Source: Geranomyces variabilis (lineage: Eukaryota; Chytridiomycota; Chytridiomycetes; Spizellomycetales; Powellomycetaceae). From it: a stretch of 64,000 nucleotides of DNA. Under the pieces are notes generated by a model. The model was not told the DNA's origin. It did not search any database and worked only from the letters and a program-made list of their open reading frames with translations. A program made the translations under genes and the position numbers. The DNA lies in NCBI GenBank assembly GCA_027603065.1, contig JADGJP010000015.1, forward strand, positions 1-64,000. The letters run 5' to 3'. The stretch's first letter is position 1. Each line of letters opens with the position of its first letter. Positions 1-10,768 of this stretch are shown piece after piece.

Positions 1-104
1 TTTGACAGGTGGCGGCGGAGAGGAATCGGCGTGGGCGGAGATGAGTCACGTGTCGCGTCGCGCGTGTTTCCGCCTAAATCCATTTTTCTTCCCACTATGA
101 ACTC

Positions 105-1857
105 CTAGGCTAAGACGATACGCATCTCACAGCGACGGCCTTGTGGTCCAATATCTTTAGGTGTTGGTACTAAGGAAACCCTATGGTCGAGATGTCCATT
201 TGGCCACAGGGTGGACAAACCTTCTCTATTCCCGCCAAGGAGGAGCAATACGTGGAGAATGGCAAAATCACCACAATCGTGACTATTACACTGAGGCCAT
301 GCCCCAGAAAAAACATCAATTGCGGATGCAGCCTTGGGTGACAGCGGCGGAGGAGGCACATACTTCACATGCTTCCGTGGACCCAGTGTCCGTGAGCGAG
401 TCATATCATTGCAATCAATTTCACCTAAACAATAAATAGAGTGAGCATGAGCAAAAAACTTTGTACGGAGTCTTGTGATACGCACCAAAAACTTTGTCAA
501 GCAGCCAGGCAAAGTGCCACAGCCCAGCCCCGTATCGACAAACATCTCGAGCCACAAGAGAATTCACAACCAAATAGCGTTTGAATTGCGGGGAGTAGAT
601 AGCGACCCAGAAATGATGTTGGTACCAGATCGGAAGAACCACCCAGCGAGGAGCATTAGCTTGAGTGAAGGTGCAGAGGCCCGACCGCCAGCCCGGAACA
701 TAATCATTGAGGCTATCCTCAGTGTGACAGTCCCCTATTCTGCAAGGTAAGATCATGCAATTGGGGGAGATCACACCTTCAACCTTCAGCTGATACGGGA
801 TGCTGATGACTATATCCCAGTTGAGCCATTCTTCAAGTTGAATTGTCCGTAAGTCACCTGCCAAAGCGTTTGGCCACCATTTTAGTGCTTTGTCATGGGA
901 TACGGCATTCAGCTTGTCATAAGAATTCGGCCATCTATTGACAACAAGCAGGGTTTGAGCTTCTACTGGCATTGTGAAGGGCAAAATGGTTGGAGCAGTC
1001 GAAGGGGCCAAAGACACAGATCCAAAAACTCCGTCCGGAGTTTTTGAGCTTGGCCAAGAGTCACGGAGTGCAGCAAGTTGAGCACGTCGCTCCTCCCACA
1101 AAAGGTTGCAACCTTGAAAATTGTGTAACAATTGTGATTCAGCCACAGAAAGTGCATCCCGATCCGCTTGTTTCTGCGCAGCGTACACTAATTCTTCACT
1201 TGTAGGCTTTTTCCTTCGCGGTTTCGAGCCATTTTTTGGCAAAGCTTTAGCATTGCGCTTTGGTTGAAGTTTCTTTGGCAGACCCTTTCCAATGATATTC
1301 AACGTCACTGGCGGAAAGTGGTGGCCGCACAGCAAGGAGCATTGAGATGGCGGCAAAAACTCCGGACGAGGTTTTGGCTCCTTCTCCTTCTTCAGGCTGG
1401 CCAAAATGTCATTGCAATACGGATTGACCGGATCTGATGCAATGCCGGTATGGTCAATCCCGGCATGGTCAGGCTGCCTGATCGCCTGCGGTATTGCTTT
1501 GCAATGTTCCAAAAGGAACGGCGGGTTTTGTGGCAGTCTGAACAGTGGCGGAGGGCGAGGCACAGCATCGTCGTCCGGCAGATCATCAGCTTCCTCGGAT
1601 AGGTGAAGTGCAACATTGTCAGTTCCTTCGAGGAGTTCTTGTATGCTGTCGTCCGTAGAATCCGTAAGATCAGGCAAAAGCTTGAAGATCTCCTTGATAG
1701 ATGCGATTAGTGGCATCGGATCAACCCACTGCAAGGCAGATGCGGTGAAACCCTCCGGCATCACAAGCACCTCCCAAACGCTCTCTCCACCGCTTGCCTT
1801 GAGGGTAGGCCGTCGATGTTGAGGACATGGCGGTTTGCAAATACAACTGCAATGCAA
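105..1857 (-). CDS. Ulp1/C48-like cysteine protease of the transposon
   Basis: The larger ORF (421-1857) has a proline- and lysine-rich N-terminal half. It ends with WYQHHFWVAIYSP followed by YLVVNSL, which fits the catalytic-His strand of Ulp1/SENP-like peptidases; the residue after VV is Asn where an Asp is usual. The overlapping ORF at 105-557 supplies PQCNSHDCGDFAILHVL, which is the Gln and nucleophile Cys motif (Q..NS.DCG.F). The two parts lie in different frames; they could be joined by a short intron or separated by decay, and I found no junction in phase. Ulp1-like proteases cut SUMO or similar proteins, and several transposon families have captured them. It lies wholly inside the element bounded by 1 and 2508. 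Confidence 0.6.
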
Positions 1858-2010
1858 AAAACATCCACAAACTGGATTGTACCCATAATCATTTGTTGAA
1901 CCTGATTCAGTGGCATTTTATCCGGTGGCGGAACAAGATTGCTAAAAAATAGTAACTGGCATTTAGGGACAAAAAACTCCGTCCGGAGTTTTGCTTCATT
2001 GATGCAACAC

Positions 2011-2445
2011 TTACCGTCTCTGATACCACCGATGTGCGACATCATGAACCTTTTCCCCATCGATCGTTGGTCGAAACATCCATTGAATGCGGTAAGATTT
2101 AGACACAACCCTTTCGTCGGGCTTGAAGCCAGGGGTTTTCACTCGGGATTTCCGAATCTCTTTGATTTTGGCAATGCCGACCCATTTTGTCCCAGGGTGT
2201 AGTTGTAGAATGCCCTTGGTTCTCTTCCTTTGATTGAACTCCGCCACCAGGACCACATCTCCAACCGCAAGCTCTCGAACCTTCCATTTCAGAACTTCAA
2301 GTTTCTTCAGACTGCGTTGGACATCACAGGCTTTCTTCTGCAGGCACTTTTGGTACACCTCCGCAAACATAGCCTCCCGCTGTTCCTCCATGTAGACTTT
2401 GTCGGGTCGTCGCTGTGAGATGCATATCGACTTTGACGAAATCAT
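2011..2445 (-). CDS. Transposon ORF, possible integrase C-terminal domain
   Basis: This 144-codon ORF contains RELAVGDVVLVAEF followed by a basic stretch and SYRIQWMF. The GD-VVLV pattern after a helical basic segment is like the SH3-like C-terminal domain of some integrase/transposase families. No catalytic DDE residues are present in the window part, so the assignment rests on one short motif. It begins inside the right terminal repeat region and reads away from it, as expected for a gene of the element. It could also be an unrelated transposon protein. Confidence 0.35.
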   Translation of the reverse strand: MISSKSICISQRRPDKVYMEEQREAMFAEVYQKCLQKKACDVQRSLKKLEVLKWKVRELAVGDVVLVAEFNQRKRTKGILQLHPGTKWVGIAKIKEIRKSRVKTPGFKPDERVVSKSYRIQWMFRPTIDGEKVHDVAHRWYQRR

Positions 2446-2508
2446 AGATGCGACAGGTGACTCATCGCCACCTACGACGCTGGCGACTCTCCGCGGCCAC
2501 CTGTCAAA

Positions 2509-2966
2509 GTCTCGTCTCTACCCCTTCCCCGTAGTTAAAACATCACCTCGTGCCAGGGCGCCCTTATCGCCTGGAACCGCATGTGACTGCATGGCCTCCG
2601 CATGGCTTATCCGGCACCGAGTAGCCTCAACGGATAAACCAGCCTAAGTCTTCCTGTATAAATAGGCTAGCGTCTGGCGCGAGAATAAACAACTCAGACT
2701 CCTCCAATATACTCTTCCTTACTGAAATAACATACCCCCCGCCCAAAAAATTCCTAAGTGCTCGACCTGGGCACTTTACATGTGATCCATTTATGTAAGC
2801 AAGTACGTAAGTGATATGTAAGCAAGTGATACGCGCCTCATCATGGGAGGATCCTATATTTAGGATGAAGCGTGTATACTGTATAATTAGCCAGTGTGAT
2901 GTGCAAGAGGTTTGATTCCTATGTAACATCTAAATAAGTTAATAGATACAGCCTGCTATCTATTAT
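2509..2966. other. Non-coding flank of the transposon
   Basis: No gene or structured element is recognised here. The sequence is moderately AT-rich, and the small ORFs lack similarity or good codon structure. Confidence 0.5.
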
Positions 2967-3487
2967 AAACGCTAAACCCTGATTCACAAAAACTCAAAAT
3001 CACTTTTTTTCAACAGTTGGCGTGGATATTCTCACAAAAAAAGTTGCAGAACTACTAAAGAGAACTTCCCCTATGGGTTAAGCAAAAAACATGTGGAAAA
3101 AACACTTGTTGAACCAAAAAAACCAACCCAGAGTTCTCTGTAACCCTTTTTGCCCATACCTCGGTAACCAGCGCTGGACCAGAGCCAAAATCCTCAGATC
3201 TGAATTCCCAGCATCTAGTTGCATAAGTTTCATTATCACAGATTTTACTGTATCTGCCAAGCCATTCTCAACCTCAACCTTGCAGACCACTATGTACCTC
3301 AAACGCTGAACCCTGACTTACAAAAACTCAAAAACACTTTTTTTCAACGGTTTGCGTTACGCGGATACCCCCACAAAAAAAGTTGCAGAACTACTAAAGA
3401 GAACTTCCTCTACGAGTTGAGCAAAAAACATGTGGAGAAAACACTTTTTGAACCAAAAAAACCCAACCCAGACTTCTCTGTAATCCT
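2967..3487. repeat. Tandem duplication, about 335-bp period
   Basis: A segment beginning AACGCTAAACCCTGATTCAC at 2967 recurs at 3302. The first 170-180 bases of the two copies align closely, including runs such as GTTGCAGAACTACTAAAGAG and AACATGTGGA. The intervening 150 bases are not repeated after the second copy. Both copies are A-rich and show no convincing coding sequence. Confidence 0.8.
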
Positions 3488-3964
3488 AAGGAGCATTACT
3501 GCTGCAGTAGGGGAAATGTAAATGAATGTTGCTGTGGGATTGAAGATAACAAAAAGGTGCTCCCAAGCCCTGCAGACGCTCAGGGAAACACAGGTAGAAG
3601 GACAGTCACTGGACACTGAATCTGGTCAAGTCCATTTTAGAGATCCTACCAACATCTTCTGCAAGACGTCCTCAAGTCAACGTTTTTTGACAACGGCATC
3701 AGCAGGTAACATTTTGACCATCTTGAGTGGCTTACTCCAACTTTGATTCAGGTTCTGGCAGGCTCAACGTTGCTAAGACGTCCGCAAAAATGTTCTTTTT
3801 GGTCAGAGAAACTTTGGTTGTATATACGGCGCAGCGACCAAATCGCAATGTCAATTCATTACGTAAATTCCGGTGGACGGTAAAAACCAAAAATCGACAT
3901 CTAGTGCGACCGCTAAATCAAGTGAGACGGTATTACAACTGTTGGTCCCGCTCTTCGCAACTAA

Positions 3965-6196
3965 ATGTCCGACCACCACTCACACTCCCGCTCACAGAGT
4001 CCCCCTGCTTCGCAAACGTCCGTCGAGCACTCCAAAACCGATGCCAGCAACATTCCTCCCCCGATTTCCGGCACCGTCGGTCCAACCGACTCCCGAATCC
4101 GAGGCAGAAGCCTTTCCCCGGCCGAGTGTCGGAAGGAAAGAGCCCTCCTTGGCCTGATGGGCATGTTCCGCAACAAGAAAAATTGGCCCGCCAAAGTCAC
4201 CAACGAGGACATCCTCGTCAAATGGAAGGAAGAGATCCTGAGTGGGAGATCGGAAAGTCACAAGGTGCTGAGTTCGGAGCCAGGCGAGGATGCCGAAGAC
4301 GGCGGCGAACCGTCTGTTGCTGCTGGTGGCCAAGAGGAGAGCAAGGCAGATAAGAGCGACGACGGCTCTGACGCGCTTGCTGATCAGCAGGAGGATGAGA
4401 AGGCCAAAGACGGATCTGCGGAAGAAGACGGGTTCGCTCGTGAGTGGTGGATGGATCATTTACAAAACTACGTTCAGCCACACCCCGACCCCGAGATGCG
4501 CGGTGATTTCGAAATCGAAGGCTACCGCAAGAGCACGACGTATGATCTTGATTTCGTGGTTCGCCAGCTCGAGTTGGATTTGGACGAGGTCTTGAAAAAG
4601 GACGAAAAAGATGCCGTCAAACAGCTCATCGAGGAGATGCGCAGCGCCCGAACGATTTCCTGGGATTTGATGGAGGGTCGCTTCTCCAACAGAGGGATTA
4701 TGCTCGACACACCCAGAGAACTCATTCGAACGTTCTGGTCAGACGAGCTGTGGAACTTTGCCGTCGCCGAATGTCTCCGAGAAATCGAGGACTGCAAGAA
4801 CTTTGACGCACCCCCGGAGGTCGTCGCTGCGGCCGTAAAGCAAGCTTATCAAGCCGATGACTATATCACGCCAGAAGAGCTGGCGGAGCTCAAACGCCTT
4901 GTCGCCATCCTTGAAGATGTCCCGGAACACCAAAAGGACTACCATCCAGGGTCGAACGGGCAGGTCTTGGACCTCGTGCACCCTTCGCTTTTCTGTTTTA
5001 TCAAGGGCGTCACGCGGTGCCTCGCCGAGCCCGTTATCTCAGCATCGCCCGAGGACTGGCTGGCAACCGCTGGGTCTGGCGTGCTTGCGGCAGAGGACGA
5101 CACGGATCCCCGCTACGACCACGATGGCGAATACTCTGCATTCTCGACCCAGCAGGTGCCATCTGACGACTTTCAGTGGCTTCCGGCCGAGTTTGACGTG
5201 GACGCCAGCGGGTCGGTAAAGCCCCTGTCGTACATCGTGGGGCTGCACCCGGTCGTTCACGCGGACGGCTACAAGGCGATCGTCAAGATTCTTGAAAAGT
5301 TCGTGCCGCTGTTTGGACGCGTGGTGACCGACATCGTGGCAGGTCCGAGAGAGAACCGGCTGTCGCCGTTTGCTGGCTACCACCGCGAGTTTGAAGGCCA
5401 CGACGACGAGCACGATCAGGACGACGAAGAAGATGGCGACGTGGACGAGTTTGCCGCGAACCTCCTCCCCGACCTCCCACCCGTTGACGAACCTTTCCCC
5501 GCTCGCACGTTTGTGGTAGACCTCAAGGGCTCGCGTCTCCAGGTGATTGTCAAGCTCGCCAGCATCCATCTCACGCCCGACAAGCCCGAGTACAAGGGCG
5601 GGTCGTGGCACACCGAAGCGACCGGCACCGAAGGAATCGTCGCGACGGGCATTTACTACTACGACACCGACAACATCACGGCCTCTCGCCTCGCGTTCCG
5701 ACGAGACGTGACTGACCACCTCGACAACTACGAGCAGAACGCACGGTGGGCCGTGCGGCAGGTATGGGGTCTCGCGGACGGGTTTGACGCCACGATACAC
5801 ATTGGCGAAATCGACGCTATCACGGGCAGGTGCATAGCGTTCCCAAACACCTACCAGCACCGCGTCGAGCCGTTCCGCCTCGTGGACCCATCCAAGCCGG
5901 GCCACCGCAAAATCCTCGCGTTCTTTCTGGTGGACCCTTCGCGCCCGTCATTGTCCACCGCGCGCGTGCCTCCGCAGAACGCGGAGTGGGCAGTCGACGC
6001 CCTGGGCTCGGCCGCGGGCAAACAGTTTGCGAGTCTGCCTGTCGAGTTGCTCGGCGATATAGTGCACCGCGCTGGGTTCATGACGGGCGCTGAGGCGCGC
6101 GAGCACCGCGAGGCCCTCATGACGGCGAGGGCTGCGAATCTGGTCAAGAATAACGGGTACTATTATTCAGGCTCTGTGTCGCTGTGCGAGCACTAG
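3965..6196 (+). CDS. DUF4246 family protein, 2OG-Fe(II) oxygenase-like
   Basis: A single uninterrupted exon of 743 codons. The N-terminal 45 residues are Ser/Pro-rich and low in complexity. The segment RKERALLGLMGMFRNKKNW (about 57-75), then EDILVKWKEE, matches the start of the fungal DUF4246 domain. The C-terminal half carries the family core: LQVIVKLASIHLTPDKPEY, then GGSWHTE (His549, Glu551), GIYYYD, NTYQHRVEP (His632) and GHRKILAFFLVDP (Arg648). A His-x-Glu, distal His and Arg is the pattern of 2-oxoglutarate/Fe(II) double-stranded beta-helix enzymes; that reading is inference because the family is biochemically uncharacterised. An acidic, Asp/Glu-rich insert lies near residues 475-500. 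The start was chosen as the first ATG of the open frame. It has no introns, unlike most genes here. Confidence 0.9.
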   Translation: MSDHHSHSRSQSPPASQTSVEHSKTDASNIPPPISGTVGPTDSRIRGRSLSPAECRKERALLGLMGMFRNKKNWPAKVTNEDILVKWKEEILSGRSESHKVLSSEPGEDAEDGGEPSVAAGGQEESKADKSDDGSDALADQQEDEKAKDGSAEEDGFAREWWMDHLQNYVQPHPDPEMRGDFEIEGYRKSTTYDLDFVVRQLELDLDEVLKKDEKDAVKQLIEEMRSARTISWDLMEGRFSNRGIMLDTPRELIRTFWSDELWNFAVAECLREIEDCKNFDAPPEVVAAAVKQAYQADDYITPEELAELKRLVAILEDVPEHQKDYHPGSNGQVLDLVHPSLFCFIKGVTRCLAEPVISASPEDWLATAGSGVLAAEDDTDPRYDHDGEYSAFSTQQVPSDDFQWLPAEFDVDASGSVKPLSYIVGLHPVVHADGYKAIVKILEKFVPLFGRVVTDIVAGPRENRLSPFAGYHREFEGHDDEHDQDDEEDGDVDEFAANLLPDLPPVDEPFPARTFVVDLKGSRLQVIVKLASIHLTPDKPEYKGGSWHTEATGTEGIVATGIYYYDTDNITASRLAFRRDVTDHLDNYEQNARWAVRQVWGLADGFDATIHIGEIDAITGRCIAFPNTYQHRVEPFRLVDPSKPGHRKILAFFLVDPSRPSLSTARVPPQNAEWAVDALGSAAGKQFASLPVELLGDIVHRAGFMTGAEAREHREALMTARAANLVKNNGYYYSGSVSLCEH

Positions 6197-7618
6197 GCCC
6201 GAGAGGGTTACCATGCATACCGGATGAGCATGTGCATGAAGGCGACTTCCCAAGGCCTGTCGATCTTGTCTTCAGTGCTTTTATCCATTTAGAACACGGT
6301 ATCGCCCTGCGCGTCTTGAATCAGGTGCTCGATCGGCTCGATCGGCTCGATCGCTTCGACCTGCCCAGGTGATGCAGATCCTTCTTGTCCTTGCGGGGCA
6401 GTCTTGCCAACCTTGGCCCCAGAACGGCTCTCGAAAGGAACCATCCGAATCTTGCGCCAAATTCCATGATCCGCCCCTTTGATGGCAAGGAATTATTGGT
6501 ACACAAGATCACCTTGAAATGTGGATAAAACTCTTGCGCCTCTTTGAAGAGCGGGTGGTAGTCCCCCTAAGGAGCTCTTCAAAAGCTTAGGGTTAGGAAA
6601 AAGGTCGCACCACGGCCGCTTGCTGACTCCTCCTTTACGCTCATGTAGTTGAAGTATGTCCTGTAGTCCCAGCGGGAGTTACCAGGGGTTCGCCAATGCT
6701 TTTTCCAAAACCTTCCGTCAACTCCTTGCGGGCATTGACGCGCATCGTCGACATTTTGTTGAGTATGTAAGGCGACGATGAGTCCTGTGCAATGTGGTGC
6801 GCAATAGCCGCACGGTGCATTTCCCTTGCGCGCGCGAGCGACCCCTGAGCGGCTGCTGCAGCCGTCTGCCGGTCTGCCGGCCGTTTAGCTCCGGTGTCAA
6901 CTAGATGTCCACTAGATACCTACAAAACACACGCATAACAGTGACAGGCTCGGAGGGGTCTCTCTTTCAGAAAGACGACGGGTCGCAGGGTTATACAAGT
7001 TGCAAAAAGAAAGAACTTCACTGTTCAAACGCGCGGCTCGTTGGTTCACAAGACACAAATATAGTCTGCCAGTCGGCGCCAGCCATCGACAGGTCACGTT
7101 GCTGGCGGACGCTGTTGGAAGCGAGGGCACGGAAGTGTTTTGTCGTGTGGAATGTGGACTGGATTCAGAAGCGATACGCCATCTAGCGCTGGCGTGCTGT
7201 GGGCGCTGCGGCTCAGGGACGGCCAAGGGACCTTTTCAAATACTTAACCGACCACCCTCGAATATGTTCTTCCTGGTGTCGCGATTGTCACAAATGCGGA
7301 GGGAACAGGCTTCCGAGGCAGCGAAGGCAACGAGGTTCAGCGAGTAGCCCTCCGCGAGCTGTCAAATGGGCAGCTGGCCGACGAAGCCGTGCGCGAGCAG
7401 CAGGGGTGGGACTCTAATGACTTCATGGACGCTGAGAGGATGACACTGCCGGAGTTTAGCATAGATGATTTGTGGTGGACATGAGTGTAGGGGGTTGAAA
7501 AAGCGAAGAGAAAAAGGATGCCCCGGCCGACGACGCGCGTCACGGTCACGGTTACGCGTTACGCGTTACGACGTCGTCCCATTCTACAAGCAGTTTGCTC
7601 AATCACAACGAATCCAAT
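6197..7618. other. Intergenic region, no gene recognised
   Basis: Short ORFs occur on both strands but none shows a recognisable domain or a consistent intron-exon frame. A small direct repeat of a 9-base unit (GCTCGATCG type, about three copies) lies near 6330-6356. The last few hundred bases should hold the promoter of the F-box gene that starts at 7619. Confidence 0.5.
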
Positions 7619-9556
7619 ATGTCCTCGTCGGACGACGATAGAGAGGAATCGGAGGAGATGGACAAAGAACGCATGAAGCACTACCTGAATCGACGTCTTT
7701 CGAGCGGTTGGGAGGAATCGTGCGAAAAATGAGGATGTTCATTCTCTCAACAACTGCTAACCTTAAAAGTCGAACTTTCCATTCCAGTACGCCGCAGCCC
7801 CATCTGCCACTTGAACTCCGCCTTCCACTCGCGGAAATCAGCAAGTGCATCCCAAACACCGCACTCGAGTCCCTTCCGCAAATTCCTCTCGAAATTCTCA
7901 TGGAGTACCTCAATCCGATGGCAAGATATTGGTTGTCTATGACCAGTCGGGTGCTGCACAGCCGTGTGCCATTCCTGGAGCGAGACTTTATCCGGGACTT
8001 TATGGTCGCTCTGACCCAGCCAGGTGCTCTGGATCTGACCTTACTCCCAGTCGAGGCACGTTCGCGTCAGGACGAGACCACGACAGCCGAGCCCCAGCAT
8101 TCGCTTCATCAGCTGGAACACTGGAGCTCTCGTCTAGTGGCTCTGCTGCACGACAAGTGGCTGCCTGGTGATGCTCACTGTGTCCACTTTGATCTCCGTA
8201 ACGCTTATGCCGGTTTCTCGGAAGGCGAGTCTATGGATATACGCGTGGAGGTTCCCCTTCTCGCGGGCGACCGAGCGTTGTTTCAATTGACTGGAACTCG
8301 GAATGACAGATACCACCGGAAATGGGACTCCCATCACGATATTGACATCGCAATGATTGTCCCTGGTCGCCACCCTGCTGGACAAGCCCTGTTCACATGT
8401 AAGCAGGAAGACCATCGATACTGTGTGTCTTACGTCGCGCTTGCATGGCAGTGCCTTGGCATGCGCGATCTACGGGAGCTGCTAGAGTTCATACCGCGGC
8501 TGTTTCCCCAAACGAAGGCGGTGGCATACGTGCTTGAACTATCGCTGAACCCCAGAATTCATAACGAATACGCTAGCATCCATCTTGAAAATCCGCCACA
8601 CTGCGAGTGCTGCTGGCCCTTGGCATGCACGGAGTGCTGCCCCCTGACCTGCACGTCGGCTCCACTGCAGAGCACGTTCAGGAAGCTGATCACCTATCTG
8701 CAGAAACTGAAGAGAGTGCACCAGCCGAAGCCGTTTGACTCCGGTTATCCGGGGGACTTCTTGCTACGGGATCCTTTTGGCCTACCTGAATGGGACTTTT
8801 GGGACGACGACGGGACTGAATGGGAGCTTTACATGACTCACTGGGACCTCGCTGACAGCCCCATCCGGGCACTTTTCAAGCGTGTTCGCCTGATGAAAGG
8901 AGTGCTTGCTCTTGAGCAGTTCGGCCTGGTTTATCAGCATATTTGGGACCAAAGTCCACTATCGGGCACCACGAGCAAGGCAGCCGAACGAGCTCACTGG
9001 GTCAAGAATAACGTCCACGTCCAAGAGTGTGACTTTATGAAACTTAACGGTTCCAATAATGCGCAATCTCGCGATTGCAGAATTACCATAAAGGTCAGTC
9101 AGTGGTTTCAGAAAGATTGTTTTCAGATGTTAGACATTTCAGTTATTGATGAACTGAAAATTTTAGGCCAGCGTTCCGACCTTTGTAAGCTTCACCAGCC
9201 AGGCCTGGCTATATGGAACAGGCCTCGATCGACGAAGCATCGACGGCGACGATCATTCGTACGTGAAAGTGCAAGCCCGTTGCGGGACAGAAGACGCGAC
9301 GCTTCTGGCGCAGGCACCTACGGTGTGGCACAGGAATGTCAACGGTCCTCCGATGCAGTTGGAAGCAGATGCGTGTCTGAATCTGGCGCAAAACCTCGGA
9401 GTGGATTGGACACCACTCGAACTTGCACTTGTGCTCTTTGCGGTGGGATTTGCTGCGACTGCATGGCCATGCTTCGATGCTAAGTATAATAGCATCATTT
9501 TGTTCCAAGACCCGATTGAACGAGACGGAGACGGGCAGTATGCTGCCTCCATCTAA
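7619..9556 (+). CDS. F-box protein, three exons
   Basis: Exons are 7619-7719, 7788-9093 and 9167-9556, giving 598 residues with all junction phases consistent. The first intron has the branch point TGCTAAC and acceptor TTCCAG; the second starts GTCAGT and ends TTTTAG. An acidic N-terminus leads into an F-box at about residues 59-92 (LPQIPLEILMEYLNPMARYW). The rest has no domain I recognise, but it includes a Cys-rich stretch (CECCWPLACTECC). F-box proteins are substrate adaptors of SCF ubiquitin ligases; the C-terminal part would choose the substrate. The third exon restores a clean frame ending in QDPIERDGDGQYAASI, which supports the splice model over simple read-through of exon 2. Confidence 0.75.
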
Positions 9557-10768
9557 CAATTTACTGTATGCTGGAATATCCTAAGAGCCTGTATGCTGAT
9601 TAATATATACAATTTATTCACAGGTCTTGTTTTATAGGTATGGGTCGCACTTAACAAATGACTTGCCTCGTAGGAAATAGAAAAAGGTCCTTGGAACTCA
9701 AAGCGCTGGCTGATCGCTCTACTCCTCTATTCTTTGTGTCCTTGCGGCGCAACGTCGCGATTACGTCGTCCGCCTGTCCTGCCGCTCCCAGGCCACGTTT
9801 GAAGTGGCCGCGCGTAGGCAACCCCTGGCCTCGGAGCGCGTTTCGCACCTCTAGGATTATTAGGTTGAGGTTGGCGATAGCATATTAGGCTCACTCATGC
9901 ATGTAATGCTTTCGGATGGGAGCGGTTGTAAGAAAATGGGCGTCGGAAAGTAGGTCCGTCTGGTCCGTTCCGGTCTTATGCCGAAAAAGTTCAACTGTCG
10001 AATTTCGGAAAAAGCAGTCGAGCACCGTGACAGCGACTCGGCGAATGAGGCAATGGAGGCAACGTAGACCTCGCATAAAGTTCATAGCTTCCTTTGCACA
10101 CAACTTGTATAAATGAGAAGATGGCCGTAGCCATTGCTGCTCCCGTTACAGCCAAGATGGCTTTTGCTGAAACCCTCACGTTTCGTCCTTTCCTGCTCAC
10201 CATCCCAGACCTTCCGCTTGTCACCTGCGGTTTCTGCGGCTTCGGGCGGTCGGGTCAGATTCTAGACACTGGAGGGAATGCGCGCGTACCACCTTACCCC
10301 ATCCTGTTCACCTTCTGTCGGTAAAACCAGGAAGCGGCGTTCAAAGATTTGGTGGTTCATTGAATTCTGCAATTCACTCTACTTATCTCATTTCGCTGCC
10401 TTCTTCATCGTTGCGAGAGCCAAGGGATCCGTTGCCAAAAGTCCCGTTGACAAAATTTCCGTTGCCAAGAGGTCTGTGGCCAAAAGTTGTTTTGTACATT
10501 CATACACGTAATGTCAGACGTAAAACGTTGAGAACATAAGTTTATGGAAGGTTTGATGGGTTGTGTCCACGGTGCACACCACAGAATGCCACATGCTGAC
10601 AAGTACCCCACGCCAGAGACGTTACAGTTCACAAAATGTTTTGCATTAAAATTCACTCTTTCGGGTCAAAACGACTTATTACTTGTACTCTTCACATGGA
10701 ACTTTTCTCCACTCTCCCCACTTTGAGCCCCCGCCGGGCTTCCCACACTGAAATCATGTGGGACCCGA
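9557..10768. other. Intergenic region with a short minisatellite
   Basis: No gene is recognised. About 10428-10491 contains four degenerate copies of a 15-base unit (CCGTTGCCAAAAGT type). The rest shows only small, unsupported ORFs. Confidence 0.5.

Larger units (their letters stand above)
1..2508 (-). mobile_element. DNA transposon with long TIRs and a Ulp1-like protease
   Basis: The first 13 bases (TTTGACAGGTGGC) are repeated exactly, inverted, at 2496-2508, and similarity continues imperfectly for about 60 bases. A second inverted block pairs about 114-142 with 2407-2435. The element therefore has interrupted terminal inverted repeats of 100-140 bp. Coding sequence lies on the minus strand: a protease-like ORF and, at 2011-2445, an ORF with a GDVVLV segment that recalls integrase C-terminal domains. 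I see no DDE core, so the copy is probably internally deleted and non-autonomous. Ginger-type or KDZ-type elements are possible families, because some of these carry Ulp1-like proteases; this is inference. The left flank lies outside the window, so the target-site duplication cannot be read. Confidence 0.7.

Noticed and set aside
161-439. Plus-strand ORFs within the transposon
   Set aside because: They are shadows of the minus-strand protease frames and show no motif.
5039-5905. 288-codon minus ORF opposite the DUF4246 gene
   Set aside because: It is the antisense of a well-supported coding domain in a GC-rich gene, without similarity of its own.
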